Of a DNA stretch of 32,131 nucleotides, positions 10,580-19,568 are shown piece by piece. Position 1 is the first letter of the stretch. Every line of letters begins with the position of its first letter. The position numbers were made by a program, and so were the translations under genes. Origin of the DNA: Gemmatimonadota bacterium (GTDB taxonomy: Bacteria > Gemmatimonadota > Gemmatimonadetes > Gemmatimonadales > Gemmatimonadaceae); the NCBI GenBank assembly GCA_025362095.1, contig JANYIJ010000041.1, positions 1 to 32,131 on the forward strand, in the 5' to 3' direction. Under the pieces are notes generated by a model that was given only the letters and a program-made list of their open reading frames with translations, was not told the DNA's origin and ran no database searches.

Positions 10580-10999
10580 ATGGCGCCAACAGCAGAAGGC
10601 GATAAGAAGTTCAAGCCGCTCGGTAAAAAACAGATTGCGCACTTCGAGAAACGATTGCTCGAAGAACGGAAGCGCGTGCTGAAGGAACTCGGCCATTACG
10701 ATGAGACATTCGGTTCCACGCCGCAGGGCGCGGACGGCGATCTCTCGTCGTACTCGTTCCACATGGCGGACCAGGGCACCGACGCGATGGAGCGCGAAAA
10801 GGCGTTCCTCTTCGCGAGCCAGGAAGGGCGCTTTCTCTGGCACATCGATGAAGCGCTGCGCCGCCTCTACCGCTCGCCGGATACCTTTGGCCGCTGCCAT
10901 CAGTGCGGCGGAGAGATCGGCTTCGACCGTCTCGATGCGCTGCCGCACGCGCGGTTTTGCATTGCGTGCAAGCAACGCGAAGAAGATGGAAAGAAGTAA
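10580..10999 (+). CDS. DksA/TraR-type C4 zinc-finger protein
   Basis: CHQCGGEIGFDRLDALPHARFCIACK zinc finger; N-terminal coiled coil. Confidence 0.88.
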   Translation: MAPTAEGDKKFKPLGKKQIAHFEKRLLEERKRVLKELGHYDETFGSTPQGADGDLSSYSFHMADQGTDAMEREKAFLFASQEGRFLWHIDEALRRLYRSPDTFGRCHQCGGEIGFDRLDALPHARFCIACKQREEDGKK

Positions 11000-11531
11000 C
11001 CCGAACCCGCGACTGTTCTTCGGAGTGGTCGTGTCGGTAGTGCTCGCCGACGCGTTCACGAAAATTCTGGCGGTCGACCGCCTGATGCCGTCGCGTATGC
11101 CGCGCGAGATTCTCGGTGAGACGCTTCGGCTCACGCTGGTGTTCAATCCGGGAGCCGCGTTTGGACTGCATCTCGGTCCGTACTCGCGCTGGATTTTCAC
11201 GGCGCTTTCCATCGGCGCACTGCTGTTGCTGTGGGAACTGCATCGCACCACTCGTCAGGGAGACTGGGTGCGCACGCTCGCGATCTCGCTGGTGTGCGGC
11301 GGCGCGCTCGGCAATCTCGTCGACCGGTTCAAGTCCGGCCGCGGCGTGGTGGATTTCATCGACGTCGGCGTGGGCTCGATGCGGTGGCCGACGTTCAACG
11401 TCGCCGACATGGCGGTGAGCTGCGGCGCAGTGCTGCTGGCGATCGTGCTTTGGAGAGAGGACGTGGCGGCTGTGGCCGTCGCGCCCACAATCGTGGCGTC
11501 GGGTGGATCGGACGCGGCGGTTCAGGGTTGA
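10986..11531 (+). CDS. lspA: Lipoprotein signal peptidase
   Basis: FNPGAAFGL, GGALGNLVDRFKSGRGVVDFIDV, FNVADMAVSCG; start ATG 10986 overlaps the end of the zinc-finger gene. Confidence 0.92.
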   Translation: MERSNPNPRLFFGVVVSVVLADAFTKILAVDRLMPSRMPREILGETLRLTLVFNPGAAFGLHLGPYSRWIFTALSIGALLLLWELHRTTRQGDWVRTLAISLVCGGALGNLVDRFKSGRGVVDFIDVGVGSMRWPTFNVADMAVSCGAVLLAIVLWREDVAAVAVAPTIVASGGSDAAVQG

Positions 11532-12483
11532 GGGGGACGACGCCGCGAGGCTGGATCTGCTCGTCGCGCGCCGTCTCGACCTCTCCCGTTCCCAGGCTGC
11601 CACACTCATCGCGAACGGCGCGGTGCTCGTGGACGGCAAGAAACAAAAGGCCAGCTTCAAGGCTGAGGACGGCGCCGAAGTAGCCGTCGAGCTCGCCGAG
11701 TCGAACGAGCGCACCGTCGAAGGTGAGAACATCCCGCTCTCGATCGTATTCGAAGACGACGAGCTCCTCGTGGTGGACAAACCCGCGGGCATGGTGGTGC
11801 ATCCTGCGCCCGGCAACTGGACCGGCACGCTCGTCAACGCGCTCAAAGGGCGCGGCCAGGCGCTGGCCGAGGGGAATACCGAGGAGCGCGCGGGACTCGT
11901 GCACCGTCTCGACAAAGACACGTCGGGTTTGATCGTCGTCGCGAAATCCGAGCGCACATTGCGAGCGCTGGGGAAGGCGATCACCGAGCGGCGCGTCGCG
12001 CGGCGATACGCGGTGCTGAGCTGGGGCCATGTCGAGAAAGAGATGATCACGGTCGACCGGCCGATTGCGCGCGATCCGAACGACCGCAAGCGCATGGCGA
12101 TCGCGCTCGCCGGACGCGCAGCGCGCACGGATTTCTACCGGCTCGCGCGATTCGACCAGACCGAACTTTTGCGTGCGCACTTGCATTCGGGTCGGACGCA
12201 TCAGATTCGCGTGCATCTTTCGTCGATCGGGCATCCTGTGGTTGGCGACGAGACATACGGCGGTGGTGGCGCCAGACGGTTGATGGGACTGCCGCCGAAG
12301 CGACACTTTCTCCATGCCGCTTGGCTGATGTTCAAACATCCGTTCAGCGGAGAACTGCTGGACTTCAGATCCAAGCTTCCAGCGGACTTGCACCAGTCGC
12401 TTATTGCAGCGTCGGAAATGGCCGAATTGATTGCCCACCCCGATCCGCTGGAGTACCTTGGCTTCTATAGAGTCGACGACTGA
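11503..12483 (+). CDS. rluD: RluA/RluD-family 23S rRNA pseudouridine synthase
   Basis: S4 domain LDLLVARRLDLSRSQAATLIANGAVLVDGK; LVHRLDKDTSGLIVVAKSE; HSGRTHQIRVHLSSIGHPVVGDETYGG. Confidence 0.92.
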   Translation: MDRTRRFRVEGDDAARLDLLVARRLDLSRSQAATLIANGAVLVDGKKQKASFKAEDGAEVAVELAESNERTVEGENIPLSIVFEDDELLVVDKPAGMVVHPAPGNWTGTLVNALKGRGQALAEGNTEERAGLVHRLDKDTSGLIVVAKSERTLRALGKAITERRVARRYAVLSWGHVEKEMITVDRPIARDPNDRKRMAIALAGRAARTDFYRLARFDQTELLRAHLHSGRTHQIRVHLSSIGHPVVGDETYGGGGARRLMGLPPKRHFLHAAWLMFKHPFSGELLDFRSKLPADLHQSLIAASEMAELIAHPDPLEYLGFYRVDD

Positions 12484-12919
12484 ATTACAGCTTCACCGCT
12501 TCCTCCTGTTCGGGGTGGCGGGGAGGTTGTGTGCCTGCGATTTGGACAGTGTCCGGGAAATAGTCCCGGCGCGCGCGGCCACGCGGTTGCCGGGGGCTCC
12601 GGATTGGGTGCGAGGGCTGATCAACCTGCGCGGAATGCTTGTTACGGTCGTCGATCTGGCGGTCCGGTTCGGGTCCGACGCCGCGGTCGAGAATTCGAAG
12701 TCGCTCATCGTGGTGGAGGCGTCTGGAAAGTCGCTTGGCATCGGCGTGGATGAAGTGCGCGACGTGCAGTCCGTTGCGGACGATGCGCTGGAGGAAGTCG
12801 ATGCGCTCCGCGCGGCTGGAGGGATCGTTCGCGGACTCGCGCATGTGGGAGCGTCGGGGGCGGAAACTGCGCTCGTCGTGGATGTGGGAGAGATCGTGAG
12901 GCAAGCGCTCGTGCTTTAA
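12431..12919 (+). CDS. cheW: CheW-like coupling protein (start uncertain; TTG 12431 or TTG 12458)
   Basis: HRFLLFGVAGRLCACDLDSVREIV; WVRGLINLRGMLVTVVDLAVRFG; LGIGVDEVRDVQSV. Confidence 0.85.
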   Translation: MPTPIRWSTLASIESTTELQLHRFLLFGVAGRLCACDLDSVREIVPARAATRLPGAPDWVRGLINLRGMLVTVVDLAVRFGSDAAVENSKSLIVVEASGKSLGIGVDEVRDVQSVADDALEEVDALRAAGGIVRGLAHVGASGAETALVVDVGEIVRQALVL

Positions 12920-13003
12920 GGCGACAGGCGACAGGCGACAGGCGACAGGCGACAGGCGACAGGCGACAGGCGACAGGCGACAGGCGACAGACGGCAGACG
13001 GCG
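12920..13003. repeat. Heptanucleotide tandem array (GGCGACA)10 plus two degenerate copies
   Basis: 10 exact 7-bp copies from 12920 to 12989, then GACGGCA GACGGCG. Confidence 0.98.
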
Positions 13004-13032
13004 GAGAAAAATCCTTTTTTCGAGAGGCACCG

Positions 13033-13395
13033 GTGGCTCCAACTGTGCTCATTTGCGATGACGCGATCTTCATGCGGACGATGGTCAGCGACATCCTGCA
13101 GCAAGCCGGCTTCGAGGTGGTTGGCGAGGCCGAGACCGGCGCCCAGGCTGTGGAGCGCTACAAGCAGCTTCGCCCGGATCTCGTGACGATGGACATCGTG
13201 ATGCCCGACATGGGCGGCATCGACGCGGTTCGCGAGATCACGAAGTTTGATCCGGACGCAAAAGTTCTGATGTGCAGCGCGATGGGACAGCAGGCGCTGG
13301 TCGTCGAGGCGATTCAGGCGGGAGCGAAGGATTTCGTGGTCAAGCCATTCCAGCCGAGCCGCGTGCTGGAGGCCGTTCAGCGCGTGCTCGGCTGA
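13033..13395 (+). CDS. cheY: CheY-like response regulator
   Basis: REC domain ICDDAIFMRTMVSDIL ... DLVTMDIVMPDMGGIDAV ... AGAKDFVVKPF; GTG start. Confidence 0.93.
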   Translation: MAPTVLICDDAIFMRTMVSDILQQAGFEVVGEAETGAQAVERYKQLRPDLVTMDIVMPDMGGIDAVREITKFDPDAKVLMCSAMGQQALVVEAIQAGAKDFVVKPFQPSRVLEAVQRVLG

Positions 13396-13435
13396 GCTCA
13401 ACGGCCGCCGCCCCCCGGTTAGAAGGCCCCACACG

Positions 13436-15121
13436 ATGAAGCTCGATCCGCAGCGATACGCCGAGCTGTTTCGCACCGAGAGCCGCGAACAGCTGTCGGC
13501 CATCAATCGTGCGTTGCTACTGCTCGAAGAGGGCGGCGATCCGTCTGAGCCGGTGAGCGTGGTGTTCCGCGCCGTGCACACGATCAAAGGCATGAGCGCG
13601 ACGATGGGCTATCACGCGGTGGCAGAGTTCTCGCATGAGCTCGAGTCCGTGCTCGATCGCGTGCGGCGCGGCGATCAAACGCTCGCGCCCGACCTGATGG
13701 ACGCGCTGTTCGCATCCGCCGACGCGCTGGAGACCGCGGTAGATGACGCGTCGGAGCAGGCGGCGCAGACGCCCGCGATGATCGCAGCGCTGCAGCGACT
13801 GCGCGATGTGGCGGGCGGCTCGGCCACGAGTGAGTTTCCCGCGATGCAGATGCCGGAAGGCGGCGTATTCGACGAGTCGCCGGCGCCACGGCGCGCGGGA
13901 CACGAGCCGCGCACGACGCTCGAACTCGTCGCCGCTGCCGACGAAGTCACGCGGCCGGGCGCGCGTCCCACGCGCCATGTGCGCGTGGATCTCGGCCGGC
14001 TCGACGCGCTGATGAATCTCATCGGCGAACTCGTGATCACGCGCGGCCGCCTGTTGCAGCTCACCGCGACCAGTCCCGATCCTGCGCTCGACGAGGCCAT
14101 GCAAATGGCGGCGCGCCTCGTGTCGGACCTGCAGGCGGAAATCATGACGATGCGCATGGTGCCCGTGTGGCAGGTGTTCGACCGCTTCCCGCGCCTCGTG
14201 CGCGACGCGGCGCGCCAGCAGGGGAAGGACGTGCACTTCGTGGTCGAGGGAAAAGAGATCGAACTCGACCGTTCGCTCCTCGACGAAATCGGCGAGCCGA
14301 TCGTGCACCTGCTGCGAAACTCCATTGGTCACGGCATCGAAACACCGGAAGTGCGCGAGGCCGCAGGAAAGCCGCGCGAGGGCCGGCTCGTGCTCAGCGC
14401 CGCGCGCGATCGCGCGGCCGTGCTGATCCGCGTGAGCGACGACGGACGCGGCATCGATCGCGACCGCGTGCTCGAGCGCGCGCACAGGCTCGGACTCGTG
14501 GACGAGAGCGTAAAGGAGCTCGACGACGCGGCGCTCTTCAAGGTGATCGCGACGCCCGGATTCTCCACCGTCGAAACAGTGTCGGATCTCTCCGGGCGCG
14601 GTGTGGGAATCGACGCGGTCCAGGCGAAGGCGCGCGCGCTCGGCGGATCGGTCGAGCTGATCACGATGCGCGGCGAGGGCACGACGATCACGGTGCGGCT
14701 GCCGGTGACGCTGGCGATCGTGCGCGCGCTGCTCGCGCGATCGGGAGTGGAGCGTTACGCGCTGCCGCTCACGCACGTGCGCGAGACGCTCGAATACGAT
14801 CGCGACGTGGTGCAGTTCGTGAAGGGAAAGCCGGTGCTGGTGCTGCGCGATGAAGTGCTGCCGCTGCTCGATCTGCGCGACGTCGTGCGACAGCGGCCGG
14901 CGGATGACACGCCCGGCGCGCACCGCGAGATCGTCGTGATCGAGCGCGGCGCGCGGCGCTCCGGGCTCGTGGTCGACGAGCTCATCGGTCAGCAGGATAT
15001 CGTGGTGAAACAGTTCGACGCGGCACGCGACGCGCTCGCGCTCTTCAGCGGCGCGACGATTCTCTCCGATGGCGCTCCGGCACTGATCATGGACGTGGGC
15101 AGTCTCTTCGAGGGGAGCTGA
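13436..15121 (+). CDS. cheA: Chemotaxis histidine kinase CheA
   Basis: Hpt FRAVHTIKGMSATMG; dimerisation VRVDLGRLDALMNLIGELVITRGRL; HATPase HLLRNSIGHGIE...VSDDGRGID; C-terminal CheW domain. Confidence 0.95.
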   Translation: MKLDPQRYAELFRTESREQLSAINRALLLLEEGGDPSEPVSVVFRAVHTIKGMSATMGYHAVAEFSHELESVLDRVRRGDQTLAPDLMDALFASADALETAVDDASEQAAQTPAMIAALQRLRDVAGGSATSEFPAMQMPEGGVFDESPAPRRAGHEPRTTLELVAAADEVTRPGARPTRHVRVDLGRLDALMNLIGELVITRGRLLQLTATSPDPALDEAMQMAARLVSDLQAEIMTMRMVPVWQVFDRFPRLVRDAARQQGKDVHFVVEGKEIELDRSLLDEIGEPIVHLLRNSIGHGIETPEVREAAGKPREGRLVLSAARDRAAVLIRVSDDGRGIDRDRVLERAHRLGLVDESVKELDDAALFKVIATPGFSTVETVSDLSGRGVGIDAVQAKARALGGSVELITMRGEGTTITVRLPVTLAIVRALLARSGVERYALPLTHVRETLEYDRDVVQFVKGKPVLVLRDEVLPLLDLRDVVRQRPADDTPGAHREIVVIERGARRSGLVVDELIGQQDIVVKQFDAARDALALFSGATILSDGAPALIMDVGSLFEGS

Positions 15122-15124
15122 GCA

Positions 15125-15739
15125 GTGGACGATATTCGCAAACTCAAGGCTCTCCAGCTCGACGCGCTGCGCGAAGTGGCGAACATCGGCGCGGGGCATG
15201 CCGCGACGGCGCTTTCGCAGATGACGGGACAGACGATCATGATCAACGTCCCGCAGATCAACATCGCGGCGATCGAGGACATTCCGAACCAGGTGGGCTC
15301 GGATGAAGAGCCGGTGGCGGCGGTGCTGATGAAAATCCTCGGCGACCTCACGGGCCTTGCGCTGCTCGTCTTTCCGCAGCCCACCGCGCTGCGGCTCGCC
15401 GGCCTGATGATGAAAAAAGAGGGCCTGAAGGAACTCGGCGAAATCGAGCAGTCTGCGATTCGAGAGGCGGGAAATATTCTCAGCGCGGCGTACCTGAACG
15501 CGCTCAGCGAATTCATGGGGATGATCCTGCTGCCGTCGCCGCCGTCGCTTGCGATCGACATGAGCGACGCCGTGATGAGCGCGACGTTCCTCGAAGTCGC
15601 GCAGGGCGCGGAGTACGTGTTCTGCGTTGAGACGGAGTTCCACCTGAAGGAACTCAACGAGTCGCTGCGCGGATTCTTCCTGATGCTGCCCGATCTTGGC
15701 AGCCTCACCGCCATGCTGCGCGCGATCCGCGTGGGCTGA
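15125..15739 (+). CDS. cheC: CheC-family CheY-P phosphatase
   Basis: Two CheC active-site motifs DALREVAN...P and SAIREAGN...P, both fitting [D/S]X3EX2NX22P; GTG start. Confidence 0.92.
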   Translation: MDDIRKLKALQLDALREVANIGAGHAATALSQMTGQTIMINVPQINIAAIEDIPNQVGSDEEPVAAVLMKILGDLTGLALLVFPQPTALRLAGLMMKKEGLKELGEIEQSAIREAGNILSAAYLNALSEFMGMILLPSPPSLAIDMSDAVMSATFLEVAQGAEYVFCVETEFHLKELNESLRGFFLMLPDLGSLTAMLRAIRVG

Positions 15740-15753
15740 ACGCCGGCTAACCC

Positions 15754-18462
15754 GTGTCCGCTCCGCTTGCCTCCGATCGTGACCGCGACACGCTGAAGTC
15801 GTTCGCGCGGCGCATCGATCCATCCGATGCGGGCGCGCACAACAACCTCGGCGTGCTGTACTACAACAAAGGCCTCTACGAAGAGGCCGCGGCCGCGTTT
15901 ACGAAGGCGCTCGAGCTCGACCCCAAGATGCAGGTCGCGCAGCGCAACCTCGAGGTCGCGTATTTCAACACTGGCTACTACGACAGGCGGATCGCAGAAC
16001 TGCGCGAGAAGCTCCGCTTCCGCGTGGACGACCGCGACGCGCGGTGGGAACTCGGGCGCGCGTACGCGCTGCTCGGAAAGTCGGACGAGGCCGTCGCGGA
16101 ATTCACGGCACTGCTCAGGCATCACCCGAGCGATCTCGGCGCCGTGGTGCAGCTCGGTCTCGCGGAGAAGGCGAGTGGGAATCTCGGCTCGGCGCAGCAC
16201 TGGTTCGAGGACGCGATCCGGCTCGACCCGTCGAGCTCGGTCACGCGTTTCTATCTGGGCGAGGTGCTCTACAACCAGGGACGCATCGACGACGCACTCG
16301 ATGCGCTCAAACGCGCGATCGAACTCAATCCAGACAATCCCGACGCGCATTTCCTGCTGAGCTTCGTCTACGGCGACATGGGAAAGCACGAAGAGGCTGC
16401 GGCCGCGAGCAAACGCGCCGTGGCGCTCAATCCCACGCTCTCGCGCGCGCAGGCCAACCTCTCGCTCGACCAGTACAACCCGGACAAGTACGCCGAGCTC
16501 GTGCCGTCGCAGCACGAGCGCAAATCGGCGCGCATGATGCAGGTGGCGGAGGGCGTGGAACTCGCGCACTACAACCTCGGCCTCGCGTTCCGGCAGAAGG
16601 GTTACTACGCAGAAGCGCAGCGTGAGTACCAGCTCGCGCTCGAGCGTGGAGAGGATCGCGCGCTGGTCCTTCAGGCGATGGCCGAAGTGCACCTGCTGCG
16701 GAAAGAGTCTGCCGAAGCGATCTCGCTGTACGACAACCTGATCCTCGAATCGCCGAACAGTCCGAAACTCTGGAACGAGCGCGGCGTAGCGGTGCATCAG
16801 GACGGGCGGTTTGCCGAGGCGCTGCAGAATTACCAGAAGGCGCTCGAAGTCGATTCGCACTACGCGATCGCGCACAACAACGTCGGCGTGGCGCTCTATC
16901 ACGCCGGCGAACGCGAGAAGGCGGTGGACGCGTTCCGCGCGGCGCTCGATGCGAACGCCGCGTTCGTGAAGGCGCGGCTCAATCTTGGGCTGCTGCTCTG
17001 CAAGAGCCACCGCTTTCAGCTCGCGCTCGAGGCGTTCAAGCAGGTGCTCGTCACGGAGCCGGAGAATCCGCTCGCGTGGAACGGCATCGGACTCGTGCTG
17101 GGCGAGCTGAGAAAATTCGAAGACGCGCGCAACAGTTTCGCGCGGGCGATTCAGGCGCGGCCGGATTTTGCCGAGGCGCACTACAACCTGAGCTTTACGC
17201 TTTCCAATCTGGGCGATCACGAGGGGGCGCTGCGCGAGACCAAGCGCGCGCTCGAACTCGATCCGTACTACGTCGCGCAAAAGTTCTCGCTCGCGATCGA
17301 TCTCGAGTACGAAGATCCCGATCTCTCCGTGGTGCCGGATCTCGGCGGAGAGCAGCGCATGAGCGCCGAAGTGGAGAGCTTCACGTTCGATCCGCGCTTG
17401 CTCGAGTCTCTGTTCAGCGAGCTCGCGCCGCCGCCGGAGCGGGAGCCGCAGGTCGTTGTTGAGGCCGACGCATTCACGATGGCCGTGGACTATCTCTCCA
17501 CCGGCCTCTACGATCGCGCGATGGCGGAGGCGAGCCGCGCCATTTCACGCGGCGCGGATGCCGCGGAAGGGAATGCGCTGCTCGGCGACATCCTCTGCAG
17601 GCAGGGCGCGTACGGCGACGCGCTGGAGAAATATCGCGCGGCGCGCGTGGCGAGCCCGTCGCATCTGCGCGCGATGCGCGGCGAGGCGCAGACGCTGCTG
17701 CTGCTCGGACGAGGCGCCGAGGCCCGCGACGTGTCGGATCAGGTGCTTGCTGTTGCGCCGAACGATGTCGACGCACTGATGCTCGCCGCGACCTGCCGCT
17801 TCGAGGCCGGCGATGCCGCTGCCGCGCTCGAGGCACTCGAGCAGGCGCGTGCGCTGGCGCCAAGGCGCGCGGATGTGCTGCGCTGGATCGGAAACATCAC
17901 GCGCTCGCTCGGCGACGTCGACGGCGCGATCCGCGCGTATCGCGACGCGCTCGCGCTCGACGCCGATTTCGCCGCGGTGCGGTTCGATCTTGCGCGGTTA
18001 CTCATCCAGCGCGAGCTGTGGCACGAGGCGGAGCAGGAGCTCGTCGGTGCGCTCGACGCCGTGCCGACCTACGCCGAGGCGACGCTCGAACTCGCGACGC
18101 TGCGGCGGCTGATGGGCAAGCAGCAGGAAGCGGTGATCCTGCTCGTCGATCTGCTGCAGCGCGATTCGTACAACTTCGACGCGCACATCGCGCTCGGCGA
18201 GACGCTGATCGAGCTGAACCGGCCGGCGGACGCAGGCACGGCGTTCCGTCGCGTGCTCGCGTTCGATCCCGATCATGCGGGCGCGACCTTCTACGACGGC
18301 GTCTTGATAGCGGGACAGAAGCGCTACCGCGAGGCGATCGACCGCTGGCAGCGCGTCATCGAACTCGAGCCTGCGGGCGAGTACGCGCGGCGCGCGCGCA
18401 AAGAGATGCGCACCGCCGAAGACCTGATGAAGGTATTCGGCGACCGGCTCGGAGGGCGCTGA
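15754..18462 (+). CDS. Large TPR-repeat protein (902 aa)
   Basis: Many TPR units such as NNLGVLYYNKGLYEEAAAAFTKALELDPK, WNERGVAVHQDGRFAEALQNYQKALEVD; GTG start. Confidence 0.9.
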   Translation: MSAPLASDRDRDTLKSFARRIDPSDAGAHNNLGVLYYNKGLYEEAAAAFTKALELDPKMQVAQRNLEVAYFNTGYYDRRIAELREKLRFRVDDRDARWELGRAYALLGKSDEAVAEFTALLRHHPSDLGAVVQLGLAEKASGNLGSAQHWFEDAIRLDPSSSVTRFYLGEVLYNQGRIDDALDALKRAIELNPDNPDAHFLLSFVYGDMGKHEEAAAASKRAVALNPTLSRAQANLSLDQYNPDKYAELVPSQHERKSARMMQVAEGVELAHYNLGLAFRQKGYYAEAQREYQLALERGEDRALVLQAMAEVHLLRKESAEAISLYDNLILESPNSPKLWNERGVAVHQDGRFAEALQNYQKALEVDSHYAIAHNNVGVALYHAGEREKAVDAFRAALDANAAFVKARLNLGLLLCKSHRFQLALEAFKQVLVTEPENPLAWNGIGLVLGELRKFEDARNSFARAIQARPDFAEAHYNLSFTLSNLGDHEGALRETKRALELDPYYVAQKFSLAIDLEYEDPDLSVVPDLGGEQRMSAEVESFTFDPRLLESLFSELAPPPEREPQVVVEADAFTMAVDYLSTGLYDRAMAEASRAISRGADAAEGNALLGDILCRQGAYGDALEKYRAARVASPSHLRAMRGEAQTLLLLGRGAEARDVSDQVLAVAPNDVDALMLAATCRFEAGDAAAALEALEQARALAPRRADVLRWIGNITRSLGDVDGAIRAYRDALALDADFAAVRFDLARLLIQRELWHEAEQELVGALDAVPTYAEATLELATLRRLMGKQQEAVILLVDLLQRDSYNFDAHIALGETLIELNRPADAGTAFRRVLAFDPDHAGATFYDGVLIAGQKRYREAIDRWQRVIELEPAGEYARRARKEMRTAEDLMKVFGDRLGGR

Positions 18463-18464
18463 CA

Positions 18465-19568
18465 ATGGCGATCGAAGGACCACTCCGCGAACTCGGCATC
18501 CACGACGTCTTCCAGCTGCTCGATCTGAGCCGGAAGACGGGAACGCTCGGCGTGACGTCTGAACTGCGCGACAACGAGGGCACCGTTCATTTCCAGAACG
18601 GCAAGGTTGTCGCGGCCGCTATCAAGAGCAATCCGCACCGCATCGGCGAACTCCTGATGCGCGCCGGGCGCGTGACGGCGTCGCAGGTCGCAGAAGCGAG
18701 CGCGGCGCAGACGGAGCGCGGCGACGCGCGTCGTCTCGGCGAGATCCTGCTCGACATGGGTGCGATCACGCAGAAGGAACTCGAGCGTCAGATTCGAATT
18801 CAAATCGAGGCGGTCGTGTTCGAACTGCTCTCGTGGCGCGAAGGGTTTTTCCGGTTCGAAGAGGGGCTGATGCAGGGCGTGCCGATGGTGCAGATCGGCA
18901 CGGAGGCGCTGCTGATGGAGGGCGCCCGCCGGATCGATGAATGGTCGCGCATCTCCGATCGCGTGCCGAGCCTGCTCGCGATTCCGCGGCTCACCGATAC
19001 CGGCGACGACAAGCACCCACCGATGCTCGACCTGCTGCCGAGCGAGTGGGAAGTCTTGACGATGATCGACGGCGAGCTGGACCTGCGCGCGATCGCGTCG
19101 CGCCTTGCGCGCACGGAGTTCGATCTCGCGAAGGTGGTGTACGGTCTCGTGAGCACCGGTGTGGTATCGCTCAGGGTGCCCGCGTCGGTGCAGGAGCGTG
19201 TCGCGGCGCGCATGAGCACGCCGGCGATTCCGATTCGCGCGGTTGCGGATGTGGAGACCCCGGTCGTCGGCGGCATGGCAGTACCGTCGCCTGTCGCCGC
19301 GGCACCCGCATCCCCGCGCGCACCGTCGCCCGCGGACGATCTCCCGCCGCTCGCACCGAAGCAGGAAGCGCCGCCAATTGCCGACGGACTCGATGATCTG
19401 GAGCGCGGATACCAGTACCTCCTGCGCGGCGACTTCGACAGCGCCGTGGTGTCGTGGGCCGTGTGGCTGCAGGCGAATCCCAAGCACGAGATGACGGAGA
19501 AGACTCGTCTTGGACTCGAGGCCGCCGCGCGGCTGCGCGGGCTCGTGGAGGCGCGCTACGATGAGTGA
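18465..19568 (+). CDS. PATAN/DUF4388-domain protein
   Basis: MAIEGPLRELGIHDVFQLLDLSRKTGTLGVTSELRDNEGTVHFQNGKVVAAAI; paralogous to 23748..25367. Start placed at ATG 18465 rather than ORF-track 18018. Confidence 0.85.
   Translation: MAIEGPLRELGIHDVFQLLDLSRKTGTLGVTSELRDNEGTVHFQNGKVVAAAIKSNPHRIGELLMRAGRVTASQVAEASAAQTERGDARRLGEILLDMGAITQKELERQIRIQIEAVVFELLSWREGFFRFEEGLMQGVPMVQIGTEALLMEGARRIDEWSRISDRVPSLLAIPRLTDTGDDKHPPMLDLLPSEWEVLTMIDGELDLRAIASRLARTEFDLAKVVYGLVSTGVVSLRVPASVQERVAARMSTPAIPIRAVADVETPVVGGMAVPSPVAAAPASPRAPSPADDLPPLAPKQEAPPIADGLDDLERGYQYLLRGDFDSAVVSWAVWLQANPKHEMTEKTRLGLEAAARLRGLVEARYDE

Noticed and set aside
12920-13003. Possible CRISPR array
   Set aside because: Uninterrupted 7-bp units without spacers; a simple tandem repeat.
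12984-13021. Intrinsic terminator GGAGAAAAATCCTTTTTT before cheY
   Set aside because: The possible stem is only about 3-5 bp and A/T-based; too weak to call as a terminator, mentioned only as a possible attenuator.
13517-15823. 768-aa minus-strand ORF, and similar long ORFs at 14989..17280 (-), 23403..25298 (-), 2610..4157 (-) and 26639..28051 (-)
   Set aside because: Antisense to clearly identified genes; compositions dominated by R/H/E/A/L typical of shadow ORFs in high-GC codon-biased DNA; no recognisable motif.
18018-18464. N-terminal extension of the PATAN ORF (18018..19568)
   Set aside because: Overlaps the TPR gene in another frame and is arginine-rich; the PATAN domain begins at ATG 18465.
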